Shown piece by piece: positions 52,053-60,323 of a stretch of DNA of 64,000 nucleotides (positions are counted from its first letter, which is position 1; every line of letters begins with the position of its first letter). The position numbers and the translations under genes are program-made. The stretch is from Sphaerisporangium rubeum (GTDB taxonomy: Bacteria; Actinomycetota; Actinomycetes; Streptosporangiales; Streptosporangiaceae). The notes under the pieces were generated by a model. The model worked only from the letters and a program-made list of their open reading frames with translations, was not told the DNA's origin and searched no databases. The stretch spans positions 124,001 through 188,000 of the forward strand of contig NZ_JACHIU010000001.1 in the NCBI RefSeq assembly GCF_014207705.1. Reading direction: 5' to 3'.

Positions 52053-54344
52053 TCAGAGCAGCTTGTCGAGCGTGATCGGCAGGTCGCGCACGCGCCTGCC
52101 GGTCGCGTGATGCACCGCGTTGGCCACCGCGGCGGCGACGCCGGTGATGCCGACCTCGCCGACGCCTACCAGGCCGAGCGGCATCGTGGGGTCGGGATCG
52201 TCCAGCCAGTGCACGTCGATCGGGGGGACGTCGGCGTGCACCGGGACGTGGTACTCCGACAGGCTCGGGTTCATGATCCGTCCCGTGCGCGGGTCGACCA
52301 GCGTGGCCTCCGACAGCGCCATGCCGATCCCCATCACGATGCCGCCGCGCAACTGGCTCGCCACCGTCTTGGCGTTGATCACGCGGCCAACGTCGAACGC
52401 CGCGGTCCAGCGCGTCACCCGCACCTCGCCGGTGTCCGGATCGACCCGCACCTCGCAGAACTGCGCACCGGACGCGGCACGCACGAACCGCCGCCGATCA
52501 CGCAGGAACCGCGCCATGAACCTCACCTGGCCGGCCACCTGACCGACCCTGCTCCGCGACCCCACGGCGGCCTCGGCGTGGTCGCGGCCCGCGCGGGCCA
52601 GGATCGCCGTATAGCTCTCGCCGGTGCCGGCGACCGGATGCAGGCCGCCGTCCCGCGCCACGACGTCACGCGGACGCAGGCCACGCAACGGCGAGCCAGG
52701 CGACCTTCTGGCCATGGTCAGCAGCGACCGCTTCAGCTTGTCCACCGCTTCGAGCAGCGCCGCCGCCACGGCCGCGGTCTGACCCGACCCGCCGGCCGGC
52801 GGCCCCGGCGGCAGGTCGGTGTCGCCGTACTCGACCCGCACCGCGCCGACCGGCACACCGATGGCGTCGGCCGCGATCTGCGCGTGCGCGGTCGCGCCAC
52901 CCATCCCCATCTCCTGGAACCCGCACCGCACGAGCACCGTGCCGTCCGCCGAGAGCCGCACCGTGATGTCCCCCCAGAACAGCCACGCGGGGTGGTACGC
53001 CGTCGCGACCCCCATGCCGACCAGCCAGCGGCCGTCCCGCATGGACCCCGGCTCCGGTGTGCGGTCCCGCCAGCCGAACCTGTCGGCGCCGAGCGCGTAC
53101 GCCTCGCGGAGCATGCGGTGCGAGAACCTCTTGCCGTCGATCGGGTTGCGCTCCGGCTCGTTGCGCATGCGCAGCTCGATCGGGTCCAGGCCGAGCCGGT
53201 ACGCCAGCTCGTCCATCGCCGCCTCGACGGCGAACGTGCCGATCGCCTCACCCGGCGCGCGCATGGTCGCGTTGGAGAGCATGTCCAGGTCGACGAGGCT
53301 CTGCCTGACCAGGATGTTCTCGGCGTCGTAGAGGTGGCGGGACTGCGACGTCACCTGCTCGGGGCCGCCACCCACCCGGCCCTTCGCGGTGACGCTCGTG
53401 TGGATCAGCGAGGTCAGCCGGCCGTCGGGCCGCGCGCCGAGCGCCACGCGCTGCGCCGACGGGGTGCGCGCGCCGACCGTGCGGTACACGCCTTCGCGGG
53501 TGAGCATCATGCGCACGGGACGGCCGGTCGCGCGGGCCGCCATCGCGGTGAGCAGCGTGCCGGCCCAGACCGACGCCTTGCCGCCGAACCCGCCGCCGAC
53601 GTACGGCGCGATGACGCGGATGTTCGCGGCCGGCACGCCGAACCGCACGGCCAGGTGGTCCCTGACCCAGACGATGCCCTGCGTGGCGTCGTGCACCGTG
53701 AGCCGGTCGCCGTCCCACACGGCGGTCGTGGCGTGCGGCTCGATGGCGTTGTGGTTCTGCGGCGGCGTGGTGAAACGCAGGTCGAGCGACACCGGCGCCG
53801 CGGCGAGCGCGGCCTCCGCGTCACCCTTCCTCTCCTCGCCGCTCGACAGCAGGTCGCTCTTCTGGAGGACGGCGTCCGGTTCGGCGGCGGTGAAGTCCAC
53901 CGTGGCGGGGAACTCCTCGTAGGTCACCTCGACCAGCGTGGCGGCGTGCCGTGCGGCCCCGATGGTCTCGGCGACCACCATCGCGACCGGCTGGCCGTTC
54001 CAGTGGACCTCGTCGGTGTTGAGGTAGGCCACCGACGTGCCGGACGCCAGCGTGCTCGGGTTCATGGGGGTCGGCTTCGGCGCCGGCTTCAGCGCAGGCG
54101 CGTTCAGGTGGGTGAGGACGGCGACCACACCGGGTACGGCGGCGGCCCGCTCGGTGCCGACGCGGGTGATCCGGCCCCTGGTGATCGTGGCGTGCACCAG
54201 CGCGCCGTGCGTGAGGCCGGGGTAGGGGTACTCGGCGGCGAACAGCGCGGCGCCGGTCGTCTTGGCCGTGCCGTCCACCCGGTCCAGCGGCCTGCCGACA
54301 TAGCTCTCGGCGGCCGGCGCGGGCCGGGTCTCGGTCTGGGTCAT
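52053..54344 (-). CDS. Molybdopterin-binding subunit of PaoABC-type aldehyde oxidoreductase
   Basis: A 763-residue large subunit of the xanthine oxidase family. Typical segments are GTAKTTGAALFAAEYPYPG at the N-terminus, VIAPYVGGGFGGKASVW, RAPGEAIGTFAVEAAMDELAYRLGLDPIELR, QEMGMGGATAHAQIAADAIG and the C-terminal GVGEVGITGVAAAVANAV that holds the catalytic glutamate. The enzyme oxidises aldehydes or N-heterocycles with a molybdenum cofactor. It is third in a coupled trio (2Fe-2S, FAD, Mo), the gene order of E. coli paoABC. ATG 54344 overlaps the FAD gene stop. It ends 6 bp from the PEARL 5 stop, so it is a separate unit. Confidence 0.93.
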   Translation of the reverse strand: MTQTETRPAPAAESYVGRPLDRVDGTAKTTGAALFAAEYPYPGLTHGALVHATITRGRITRVGTERAAAVPGVVAVLTHLNAPALKPAPKPTPMNPSTLASGTSVAYLNTDEVHWNGQPVAMVVAETIGAARHAATLVEVTYEEFPATVDFTAAEPDAVLQKSDLLSSGEERKGDAEAALAAAPVSLDLRFTTPPQNHNAIEPHATTAVWDGDRLTVHDATQGIVWVRDHLAVRFGVPAANIRVIAPYVGGGFGGKASVWAGTLLTAMAARATGRPVRMMLTREGVYRTVGARTPSAQRVALGARPDGRLTSLIHTSVTAKGRVGGGPEQVTSQSRHLYDAENILVRQSLVDLDMLSNATMRAPGEAIGTFAVEAAMDELAYRLGLDPIELRMRNEPERNPIDGKRFSHRMLREAYALGADRFGWRDRTPEPGSMRDGRWLVGMGVATAYHPAWLFWGDITVRLSADGTVLVRCGFQEMGMGGATAHAQIAADAIGVPVGAVRVEYGDTDLPPGPPAGGSGQTAAVAAALLEAVDKLKRSLLTMARRSPGSPLRGLRPRDVVARDGGLHPVAGTGESYTAILARAGRDHAEAAVGSRSRVGQVAGQVRFMARFLRDRRRFVRAASGAQFCEVRVDPDTGEVRVTRWTAAFDVGRVINAKTVASQLRGGIVMGIGMALSEATLVDPRTGRIMNPSLSEYHVPVHADVPPIDVHWLDDPDPTMPLGLVGVGEVGITGVAAAVANAVHHATGRRVRDLPITLDKLL

Positions 54345-55336
54345 GCCGCGCTCCCCTCGGTGAGCAGCCGCGTCAGCGTCGCGACGACGGTGCGGCGAGC
54401 CAGCTCGATCTTGAAGCCGTTGTGCGCGTCGCCGGTGGCGGCGGCCAGCTCGGCGTCGGCGGCCCGCAGGAACGTCTCCTCGGTGGCCGGAGCCCCGGTG
54501 AGCACCCGCTCGGCCTCGTGCGCGCGCCACGGCTTCGGGGCCACCCCGCCGAGCGCCAGCCGCGCCTCCCGCACGGCGCCGTCCCCGACGTCCAGCGCGG
54601 CGGCCACCGAGACCAGCGCGAACGCGTACGACGCGCGGTCGCGGACCTTGCGGTAGCGGGACACGGCCGCGATCGGCAGCGCCGGCAGCTCGACCGCGGT
54701 GATCAACTCGTCGGCGGCCTTCACCGTCTCGATGTGCGGGGTGTCCCCCGGCAGCCGGTGGAAGTCGCCGAGGGGGACGCGGCGGGTGCCGCGCACGCTC
54801 TCCAGCTCCACGGTGGCGTCCAGCATGGCGAGCGCGACACACATGTCGGAGGGGTGGGTCGCGGCGCAGTGCTCGCTCGTGCCGAGCACGGCGAGACCTC
54901 GGGTGAGACCGCCGGCGGCGTCGCAGCCGGCGCCGGGGTCGCGGCGGCCACAGGCGGCGGCCTCGTCGTAGAAGTACATGCAGCGGGTGCGTTGCATCAG
55001 GTTGCCGCCGACCGTGGCCATGTTGCGCAACTGCGCCGAGGCGCCGCTCAGGATCGCCTGGGCCAGCACCGGGTAGCGAGCCCGGATCGCGGGGTGCGCG
55101 GCGACGTGGCTGTTGCGCACCAGCGCGCCGATGCGCAGGCCTCCGTCCGGCAGCTCCTCGATCGCCGACAGCGGCAGGCGGGTGATGTCGATGACGGTGT
55201 CCGGCCGTTCGACCCCCTCGCGCATGAGGTCGACGAGGTTGGTGCCGCCGCCGAGGAACCGCGCGTTCGGCCGTTCGGCCACCTCGCGCACGGCCGTCGC
55301 GACGTCCGGCGCGCTCACGTAGTCGAACGTCCTCAT
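54341..55336 (-). CDS. FAD-binding subunit of PaoABC-type aldehyde oxidoreductase
   Basis: A 331-residue flavoprotein subunit. FAD contacts are in RFLGGGTNLVDLMREG and ATVGGNLMQRT. A cysteine-rich insertion follows (CMYFYDEAAACGRRDPGAGC ... SEHC), the feature of PaoB/YagS that binds an extra [4Fe-4S] cluster in E. coli; plain xanthine dehydrogenases lack it. The C-terminal CO-dehydrogenase-flavoprotein domain is complete. ATG 55336 overlaps the stop of the 2Fe-2S gene and its stop overlaps the Mo-subunit start. Confidence 0.92.
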   Translation of the reverse strand: MRTFDYVSAPDVATAVREVAERPNARFLGGGTNLVDLMREGVERPDTVIDITRLPLSAIEELPDGGLRIGALVRNSHVAAHPAIRARYPVLAQAILSGASAQLRNMATVGGNLMQRTRCMYFYDEAAACGRRDPGAGCDAAGGLTRGLAVLGTSEHCAATHPSDMCVALAMLDATVELESVRGTRRVPLGDFHRLPGDTPHIETVKAADELITAVELPALPIAAVSRYRKVRDRASYAFALVSVAAALDVGDGAVREARLALGGVAPKPWRAHEAERVLTGAPATEETFLRAADAELAAATGDAHNGFKIELARRTVVATLTRLLTEGSAA

Positions 55337-55839
55337 CGGGCCCCCTCCGCCGTCGCGACCTGCCGGATCGCGGCGACGATGCCGTTGTAGGCGCCGCACC
55401 GGCACAGGTTGCCGCTCATGCGCTCGCGGATCTCGGGCTCCGACAGCTCGCACGGGCCGGCCGCCAGGTGCTCGGTGACCGCGCTCGGCGCGCCTGCCGC
55501 GTGCTCGGCGAGCATGCCGGCGGCCGAGCAGAGCTGGCCGGAGGTGCAGTAGCCGCACTGGAAGCCGTCGTGCTCGACGAACGCCTCGCGCAGGCCCTCG
55601 GCCGCGAGGCCCTCGACCGTGGTGATCTCGCGGCCGTCGTACTGCACGGCGAGCGCCAGGCAGGAGTTGATCCTCGTCCCGTCCACCAGGACCGTGCAGG
55701 CGCCGCACGCGCCTTGGTCGCAGCCCTTCTTGGTGCCGGTGAGGCCGAGATGCTCGCGCAACGCGTCGAGCAGGCTGACCTCCGGTTGCAGGTCGAGCGG
55801 CGTGGTGACGCCGTTGACCCGTATGCGTACCTCGACCAC
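55333..55839 (-). CDS. 2Fe-2S subunit of PaoABC-type aldehyde oxidoreductase
   Basis: A 168-residue subunit with two [2Fe-2S] clusters. The plant-type ferredoxin motif is GCDQGACGACTVLVDGTRINSC and the helical one CGYCTSGQLC...NLCRCGAYNGI. No TAT signal precedes it, unlike periplasmic E. coli PaoA, so this enzyme is probably cytoplasmic. The GTG start at 55839 is chosen because GGAGGAAAC stands directly before it; a longer frame continues upstream without a better site. It is the first gene of the trio and lies divergent to a TetR regulator with a palindromic operator between them. Confidence 0.93.
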   Translation of the reverse strand: MVEVRIRVNGVTTPLDLQPEVSLLDALREHLGLTGTKKGCDQGACGACTVLVDGTRINSCLALAVQYDGREITTVEGLAAEGLREAFVEHDGFQCGYCTSGQLCSAAGMLAEHAAGAPSAVTEHLAAGPCELSEPEIRERMSGNLCRCGAYNGIVAAIRQVATAEGAR

Positions 55840-55903
55840 GTTTCCTCCATCAGCGGGCTTTCCGCCTCCCCAGGGGACGCTAACAGAACGCCGTATCCTT
55901 AAC

Positions 55904-55922
55904 AAGAGAACGTCGTTCTTTT
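55904..55922. promoter_or_regulatory. Inverted-repeat operator between the oxidoreductase and TetR genes
   Basis: AGAACG-T-CGTTCT (55907-55919) is a perfect 13-bp palindrome, extended by A/T pairs to 19 bp. A half-site AGAACG occurs again at 55885-55890. Its position between divergent genes suggests that the TetR protein binds here and controls both. Confidence 0.65.
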
Positions 55923-55965
55923 AAGCTGGGAGAATGTCCCCACGGAGTCGTATGCTTGCGTGGAC

Positions 55966-56619
55966 ATGAAGCAGGCACCGTTCGCCCGGGCCAGGCGGCC
56001 CGAGCAGAAGCTCCAGCGGCGGGAGGCCATCCTCGACGCGGCCAGAGACCTCGCCGTACGGCACGGGGTGCGCGACGTCAGCCTCGGCGGCGTCGCGAGC
56101 GCCGTCGGGCTGGCCAAGTCCAACGTCATCCGCTACTTCGGCACCCGCGAGGAGATCTACCTGGAGCTCGCGGCGGAGGAGTGGCGCGCCTGGCGCGACG
56201 ACGTCGTCTCCAAGCTCGGCCCCACGTCCGGCGCGTCCGGCGTCGTCGCCACGCTCGCCGGCACCCTGGAGTCCCGGCCCCTGCTGTGCGACCTGATCGG
56301 CCACGCGTCCCTCAGCCTGGAGTACAACGTCTCCCTGGAGGCGGCCCGCGCGTTCAAACGCGTCGTGCTCGGCGTCGTCGACGACCTCGGCACGGCCATC
56401 GCCGCGAGCGGCGCCGGCCTCACCGCCGGCGAAGGCGCCGAGCTGGCCGGTGCCGCCAGTGCGCTGGCCGGCACCCTCTACCCGATGGCCAACCCCTCGC
56501 CGGTCCTCAGCCGGCTCTACGCCGAGGACCCCGACATCGCGGCCGCCTGCCCCGCCTTCCGGCCGACGCTCGTCCGGGCCCTGTCCGCGCTCGCCGTCGG
56601 CATCCCGGCACTGCGCTGA
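55966..56619 (+). CDS. TetR-family transcriptional regulator
   Basis: A 217-residue repressor. The N-terminal helix-turn-helix is QRREAILDAARDLAVRHGVRDVSLGGVASAVGLAKSNVIRYFGTREEIYLELA, ending in the YF-x-T/S-R-E-E pattern. The C-terminal ligand domain is helical. I chose ATG 55966; a GTG two codons upstream is equally possible because no strong ribosome site precedes either. It is divergent from the molybdenum oxidoreductase operon and probably represses it in response to an aldehyde or aromatic substrate. Confidence 0.88.
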   Translation: MKQAPFARARRPEQKLQRREAILDAARDLAVRHGVRDVSLGGVASAVGLAKSNVIRYFGTREEIYLELAAEEWRAWRDDVVSKLGPTSGASGVVATLAGTLESRPLLCDLIGHASLSLEYNVSLEAARAFKRVVLGVVDDLGTAIAASGAGLTAGEGAELAGAASALAGTLYPMANPSPVLSRLYAEDPDIAAACPAFRPTLVRALSALAVGIPALR

Positions 56620-56640
56620 CCGGCCCGGTCCGGCCGGTCA
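56617..56640. terminator. Symmetrical hairpin containing both stop codons
   Basis: TGACCGGCC and GGCCGGTCA form a perfect 9-bp stem with a 6-base loop. The TGA of the TetR gene and the TGA of the converging thioredoxin gene are the outer ends of the stem. Confidence 0.7.
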
Positions 56641-57375
56641 GCCCTTGGTGGCCTCGGTGAGCGCCTGGCGCAGGCCGTCGGCCGACAGCGTCTCGCCGGT
56701 GCTGAGGGCCCGGCCGTCCAGGAACAGCGCCGGCGTGCCGTTGACCTTGCCGTCCTTGAACGTCGCGTCGGTCCGCTGCCGGACCGTCGCCGCGTGCTGC
56801 TGGGAGTCCATGCACGACAGGACCGACGAGTCGGTGATCCCCGCGTCGCCGGCGAAGCCCTTCAGGTCGCCGACGGTCAGCGCCGTACGCTCGTCCGGCT
56901 GCTTGGTGAAGACCGCGTCGTGGAACCGCATCCAGGAGTCCCCCGGCACGCACATCGACGCGGCGGCGGCCCGCAGCGAGCCCTCGGGGTTCACGAACGC
57001 GAGCAGGTGGTAGACGACCTTGATCTTGCCCTGCGCGGCGAACTCCTTGATGACACCGGAGCTCGTGTGCTCGAACTCCTTGCAGATGGGGCACTGGAAG
57101 TCCTCGTAGACGTCCAGCACCGGCGTGGTGACCCCCGGCTTCGCCATGGTCGCCGTGACCTGCGCCGGGTCGACGGTGACAGGGGCGAGTTCGCCGGCGT
57201 ACCGGCTCGGCTCCGCGCGGTTCAACGAGTAGACGACCCCGCCGGCCACCACGGCGATCACCACGGCGACCACAAGGCCGATCAGCAGCAGACGGCGCCG
57301 TTTGTCCTGCTGTTGCTGCCGGATCCGCTCCTCGCGCAGGCGATCGCGCGCCGACTGCCGGGACGCCTTGCTCAT
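56638..57375 (-). CDS. DsbA/DSBA-like thioredoxin-fold membrane-anchored protein
   Basis: A 245-residue protein: a basic, glutamine-rich cytoplasmic start (REERIRQQQQDKRRR), one transmembrane helix at about residues 32-53, then an extracytoplasmic thioredoxin fold. The redox motif is CPIC in EDFQCPICKEFE; the cis-proline is in VNGTPALFLDG. A further cysteine pair (MCVPGD, LSCMDS) is present. Actinobacterial proteins of this class form or isomerise disulphides in secreted proteins. ATG 57375 was preferred over one five codons upstream because CAGGG lies closer. Confidence 0.9.
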   Translation of the reverse strand: MSKASRQSARDRLREERIRQQQQDKRRRLLLIGLVVAVVIAVVAGGVVYSLNRAEPSRYAGELAPVTVDPAQVTATMAKPGVTTPVLDVYEDFQCPICKEFEHTSSGVIKEFAAQGKIKVVYHLLAFVNPEGSLRAAAASMCVPGDSWMRFHDAVFTKQPDERTALTVGDLKGFAGDAGITDSSVLSCMDSQQHAATVRQRTDATFKDGKVNGTPALFLDGRALSTGETLSADGLRQALTEATKG

Positions 57376-57513
57376 GACCCTGGAACCCATCTCTCGCCAG
57401 AATGGCGGCCCGAACCCCGCGGGCCCACCGGGACGTTCCTCACAAACGCTACCGGCTCAGGTGGGTGGTGCCGCCGTCAGGGCACCCCCTCGATCATGCG
57501 GCCCGGCCGTGAT

Positions 57514-57957
57514 TCAGGAGTGGTCCGGCCGGAACGCGACGGCCCGCACCCCACGCGGCCGCGCCGCGCCGGAGGGGCCGCGCAGCCGTCCGGCCTCCCG
57601 CCACGTCCACCGGTGCCGTCCCCCGTGCCGTACCAGCATCGACCGGCATTCCTCCGGTGTGAGGAACCGGTGCGCCGGCCGCGGCAACCGCCGCCTGCCG
57701 AGGCGTATCTCCACCGCCGGACCCGCCTGCAGGTCGCGGTACCAGTCGCTGCCGTCCCCCACGACGTACACCGTGCCCTCGGCCCGGTCGAGATGCACGA
57801 CCTTCAACGTGCTCTCCGCGGCCGTCTCCGTGCCGGCCCTCCGCGTCACCAGGTAGAGCACCCGCCGTCCGAGCGTCCACCCGAGCCCCAGCCGATAGAG
57901 CCACACCGGCGCGCGCAGCGCCTCCCAGACCCGTCCACGGCGGTCCATCGGCCCCAT
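57514..57957 (-). CDS. F420-type nitroreductase/deazaflavin-dependent oxidoreductase (Ddn-like)
   Basis: A 147-residue split beta-barrel protein. LYLVTRRAGTETAAESTLKVVHLD and VYVVGDGSDWYRDLQAGPAVEIRLG resemble the F420-binding core of DUF385/Ddn proteins (the GxxxxPxWxxNLxAxP region reads GSDWYRDLQAGP here). Such enzymes reduce nitroaromatics, quinones or biliverdin with F420H2. ATG 57957 follows GAGGAGAGCTGAG. It is isolated, with about 115 bp on each side. Confidence 0.8.
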   Translation of the reverse strand: MGPMDRRGRVWEALRAPVWLYRLGLGWTLGRRVLYLVTRRAGTETAAESTLKVVHLDRAEGTVYVVGDGSDWYRDLQAGPAVEIRLGRRRLPRPAHRFLTPEECRSMLVRHGGRHRWTWREAGRLRGPSGAARPRGVRAVAFRPDHS

Positions 57958-58073
57958 CTCAGCTCTCCTCGGCGGTTCACGACGGCCAGACGCGGCCACG
58001 GCGACCGCGCAGAGGAATGGTATGACCTGCGGCATTTGAGGTGGTATGTGGCTTTACACGAATTTTATCCGAA

Positions 58074-58442
58074 TCAACCCGGCAGTGCCTCTCCGGTAGC
58101 GGCAGGGAACTCATAGGTGTCCGCCAGGGACTTGGGGGCCGTCAGGTACCAGGCCTCGGTGACGAGCTCGGTCAGCTCGTCGAGCTCGATCTTGGCGAGG
58201 TGGACCACGACCCAGCCGAAGCGGTCGGTGGTGAACTGCTTCTCGAAGACGTCGGGACGCTCGGAGACGAGCGCGATCTGCTCGTCGATGGTGGCTTTGA
58301 GCCCCACGGTCTCGGTGCGCTCCCACAGGTAGCCGAAGCCCTTGTCCCGGACCTTCATCGCCACCCAGTCACCGCCAGGGACCTGCCGCACCTCGGGAAG
58401 CCGGTCCAGAATGCCGAGGAACTCATCGATGGTCACACCCAT
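58074..58442 (-). CDS. MmcQ/YjbR family protein
   Basis: A 122-residue protein that matches YjbR-like, DNA-binding-fold proteins: an N-terminal helix, WVAMKVRDKGFGYLWERT, then LKATIDEQIALVSERPDVFEKQF and FGWVVVHLAKIELDELTELVTEAWYLTAPK. The fold is a double-wing resembling the MotA C-terminal domain. No function is established. It is divergent from the Nramp-like operon. Confidence 0.85.
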   Translation of the reverse strand: MGVTIDEFLGILDRLPEVRQVPGGDWVAMKVRDKGFGYLWERTETVGLKATIDEQIALVSERPDVFEKQFTTDRFGWVVVHLAKIELDELTELVTEAWYLTAPKSLADTYEFPAATGEALPG

Positions 58443-58517
58443 GGGTCCGGTGTACCAGGCGGCTGTGACATTCCGGGAAACGGCATGGCTTCCCCCTGCG
58501 AGGGCAGGCGGTGTGGC

Positions 58518-58613
58518 GTGCTGGACGAAGGGCTGGTGCTGCTGCTCGCCTGGGGGCAGCTGATCGCGATGGTCGGCGCGCTCGCGTACTTCCTGCTACG
58601 GGGGAGGGTATGA
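58518..58613 (+). CDS. 31-residue membrane microprotein, coupled to the lipoprotein gene
   Basis: A GTG-started frame (MLDEGLVLLLAWGQLIAM...LLRGRV) that is one transmembrane helix followed by two arginines. Its TGA overlaps the lipoprotein ATG (ATGA at 58610). AGGCGG stands upstream. The size is below most gene callers, so I list it with moderate confidence. It may be a small subunit of the transporter system encoded next. Confidence 0.5.
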   Translation: MLDEGLVLLLAWGQLIAMVGALAYFLLRGRV

Positions 58614-59044
58614 GCGCGCGGGCCGTCCTCGTCGCCGTGCTGGTGGTCGCGCTCGGCGGCTGCGTCGCGCCGGCCTGGGGAGAGCGGGACTACGAACTGA
58701 AGGCCGCGGCGACGGCCGAAGCGGCGGCGTCCACCGTGGACCTGGCGCGGCTGGCGGTCGAGGCCGAGGACCGGCTCACCGGGCCGTACCTGAAGACGCT
58801 GCTCACCCGCGTGGTGGACGACCTCGGCACGGTGAACGACCAGTTCGGCGCGGTGCAGCCGCCGTCAGGCGAAGCCGACCGGCTGCGCACCGAGGTCACC
58901 GACCTCACCTCGGAGGCCGAGGTGAAGGCCCAGGACCTGCTCATCCAGGTCAAGAGGGACGGCATCGGCGACCCCGCCTCGGCGGGCCGTGAGCTGGGGG
59001 AGATCGCCGAACGGCTCAGGAGGGTCGAGGAGACCTACCAGTGA
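58610..59044 (+). CDS. Putative lipoprotein
   Basis: A 144-residue protein with a lipoprotein signal: a hydrophobic run (AVLVAVLVVALGGC) ending in LGGC at about residue 20, the cysteine being the lipid site. The remainder is helical and polar (AEAAASTVDLARLAVEAEDRL; VTDLTSEAEVKAQDLLIQVKRDG), possibly coiled-coil. No known family was recognised. It lies in a row with the Nramp-like transporter (55 bp gap) and the PRC protein, so it may be an accessory surface subunit. Confidence 0.75.
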   Translation: MSARAVLVAVLVVALGGCVAPAWGERDYELKAAATAEAAASTVDLARLAVEAEDRLTGPYLKTLLTRVVDDLGTVNDQFGAVQPPSGEADRLRTEVTDLTSEAEVKAQDLLIQVKRDGIGDPASAGRELGEIAERLRRVEETYQ

Positions 59045-59099
59045 AGGGCGGGAAGCGCGCGCGAGCCGCCGCCGAACGGGCCACGACGGGGGCCGTACG

Positions 59100-60323
59100 G
59101 TGAAGAAGCTCTTCGCGGTCACGCTCGGCATACTCACCGCGTTCGGCGGGTTCGTCGACATCGGGGACCTGGTCGCGAACGCGCTGGTCGGCGCGCGGTT
59201 CGGCATGTCGCTCGCCTGGGTCGTGCTGGTCGGGGTCATCGGCATCTGCCTGTTCGCCGAGATGTCCGGCCGGATCGCGGTCGCCTCGCAGCGGCCGGTG
59301 TTCGACCTCGTACGCGAACGGCTCGGACCGCGGGCCGGGCTGACCAACCTCGGGGCGTCGTTCTTCATCAACGTGCTCACCCTCGCCGCGGAGATCGGCG
59401 GCGCCGCGCTGGCGCTCGAACTGGCCACCGGGATCGACTACCTGCTGTGGGTGCCGGGTGTGGGGCTGGTGGCGTGGCTCATGATGTGGCGGGTGCGGTT
59501 CGAGACCATGGAGCGGGTCTTCGGGCTCGCCGGGCTGGCCCTGGTGGTGTTCGCCGTCGCGGTGTGGAAACTCGGCCCCGAGTGGGGCACGCTGGCGCAC
59601 CAGACGGTACGTCCGCCGCCGGACGAAGGCATACCGACCTACTGGTACTACGCCATCGCGCTGCTCGGCGGCGCCATGACGCCGTACGAGGTGTTCTTCT
59701 TCTCCTCCGGCGGCGTCGAGGAACGCTGGACACGCAAGGACCTCGTGACCTCGCGGGCCAACGTGTTCGTGGGCTTCCCGCTCGGCGGGTTCCTGTCCCT
59801 GGCCATCGCCGCCTGCGCGGCCACGGTGTTCCTGCCGGCCGGGATCCAGGTCGAATCGCTCGACCAGATGCTGCTGCCGGTGGGTCTCGGGCTCGGGCAG
59901 ATCGGGCTGGCGCTGGTCATCTTCGGGGTGTTCGCCGCGACCTTCGGCGCCACGCTCGAGACGGCGCTGTCGTCGGGGTACACGATCAGCCAGTACTTCG
60001 GCTGGCAGTGGGGCAAGTTCGTCCGGCCGCGGGACGCCGCGCGGTTCCACGTGGTGGTGCTCGTCGTCACGATCGTCGCCGTCGCGCTCGTGCTCACCAC
60101 CGTGGACCCGATCAAGGTGACCGAGTACTCGCTGGTGTTCTCCGCGATGGCGCTGCCCCTGACGTACCTGCCGGTGCTGATGATCGCCAACGACCCGGAC
60201 TACATGGGGGACCAGGTCAACGGCCGGTTCTCCAACGCGCTCGGCACCGTGTACATGGTGCTGCTGCTGGTGGTCGCCGCGGCGGCCGTACCGCTGATGA
60301 TCGCGACGAAGGCGGGTCAATGA
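59100..60323 (+). CDS. Nramp-like divalent-metal transporter with altered metal motifs
   Basis: A 407-residue membrane protein with about eleven helices. The overall order matches Nramp/SLC11: helix 1 FGGFVDIGDLVANAL, helix 6 LLGGAMTPYEVFFFSSGG, and helices with GFPLGGFLSLAI. In canonical Nramps helix 1 has DPGN and helix 6 has MPH as metal ligands; here they read DIGD and TPY. This is the pattern of Nramp-related proteins with other selectivity, so manganese/iron transport is not certain. The GTG start at 59100 was chosen because upstream codons in this frame lack a ribosome site. The stop overlaps the PRC gene (ATGA). Confidence 0.8.
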   Translation: MKKLFAVTLGILTAFGGFVDIGDLVANALVGARFGMSLAWVVLVGVIGICLFAEMSGRIAVASQRPVFDLVRERLGPRAGLTNLGASFFINVLTLAAEIGGAALALELATGIDYLLWVPGVGLVAWLMMWRVRFETMERVFGLAGLALVVFAVAVWKLGPEWGTLAHQTVRPPPDEGIPTYWYYAIALLGGAMTPYEVFFFSSGGVEERWTRKDLVTSRANVFVGFPLGGFLSLAIAACAATVFLPAGIQVESLDQMLLPVGLGLGQIGLALVIFGVFAATFGATLETALSSGYTISQYFGWQWGKFVRPRDAARFHVVVLVVTIVAVALVLTTVDPIKVTEYSLVFSAMALPLTYLPVLMIANDPDYMGDQVNGRFSNALGTVYMVLLLVVAAAAVPLMIATKAGQ

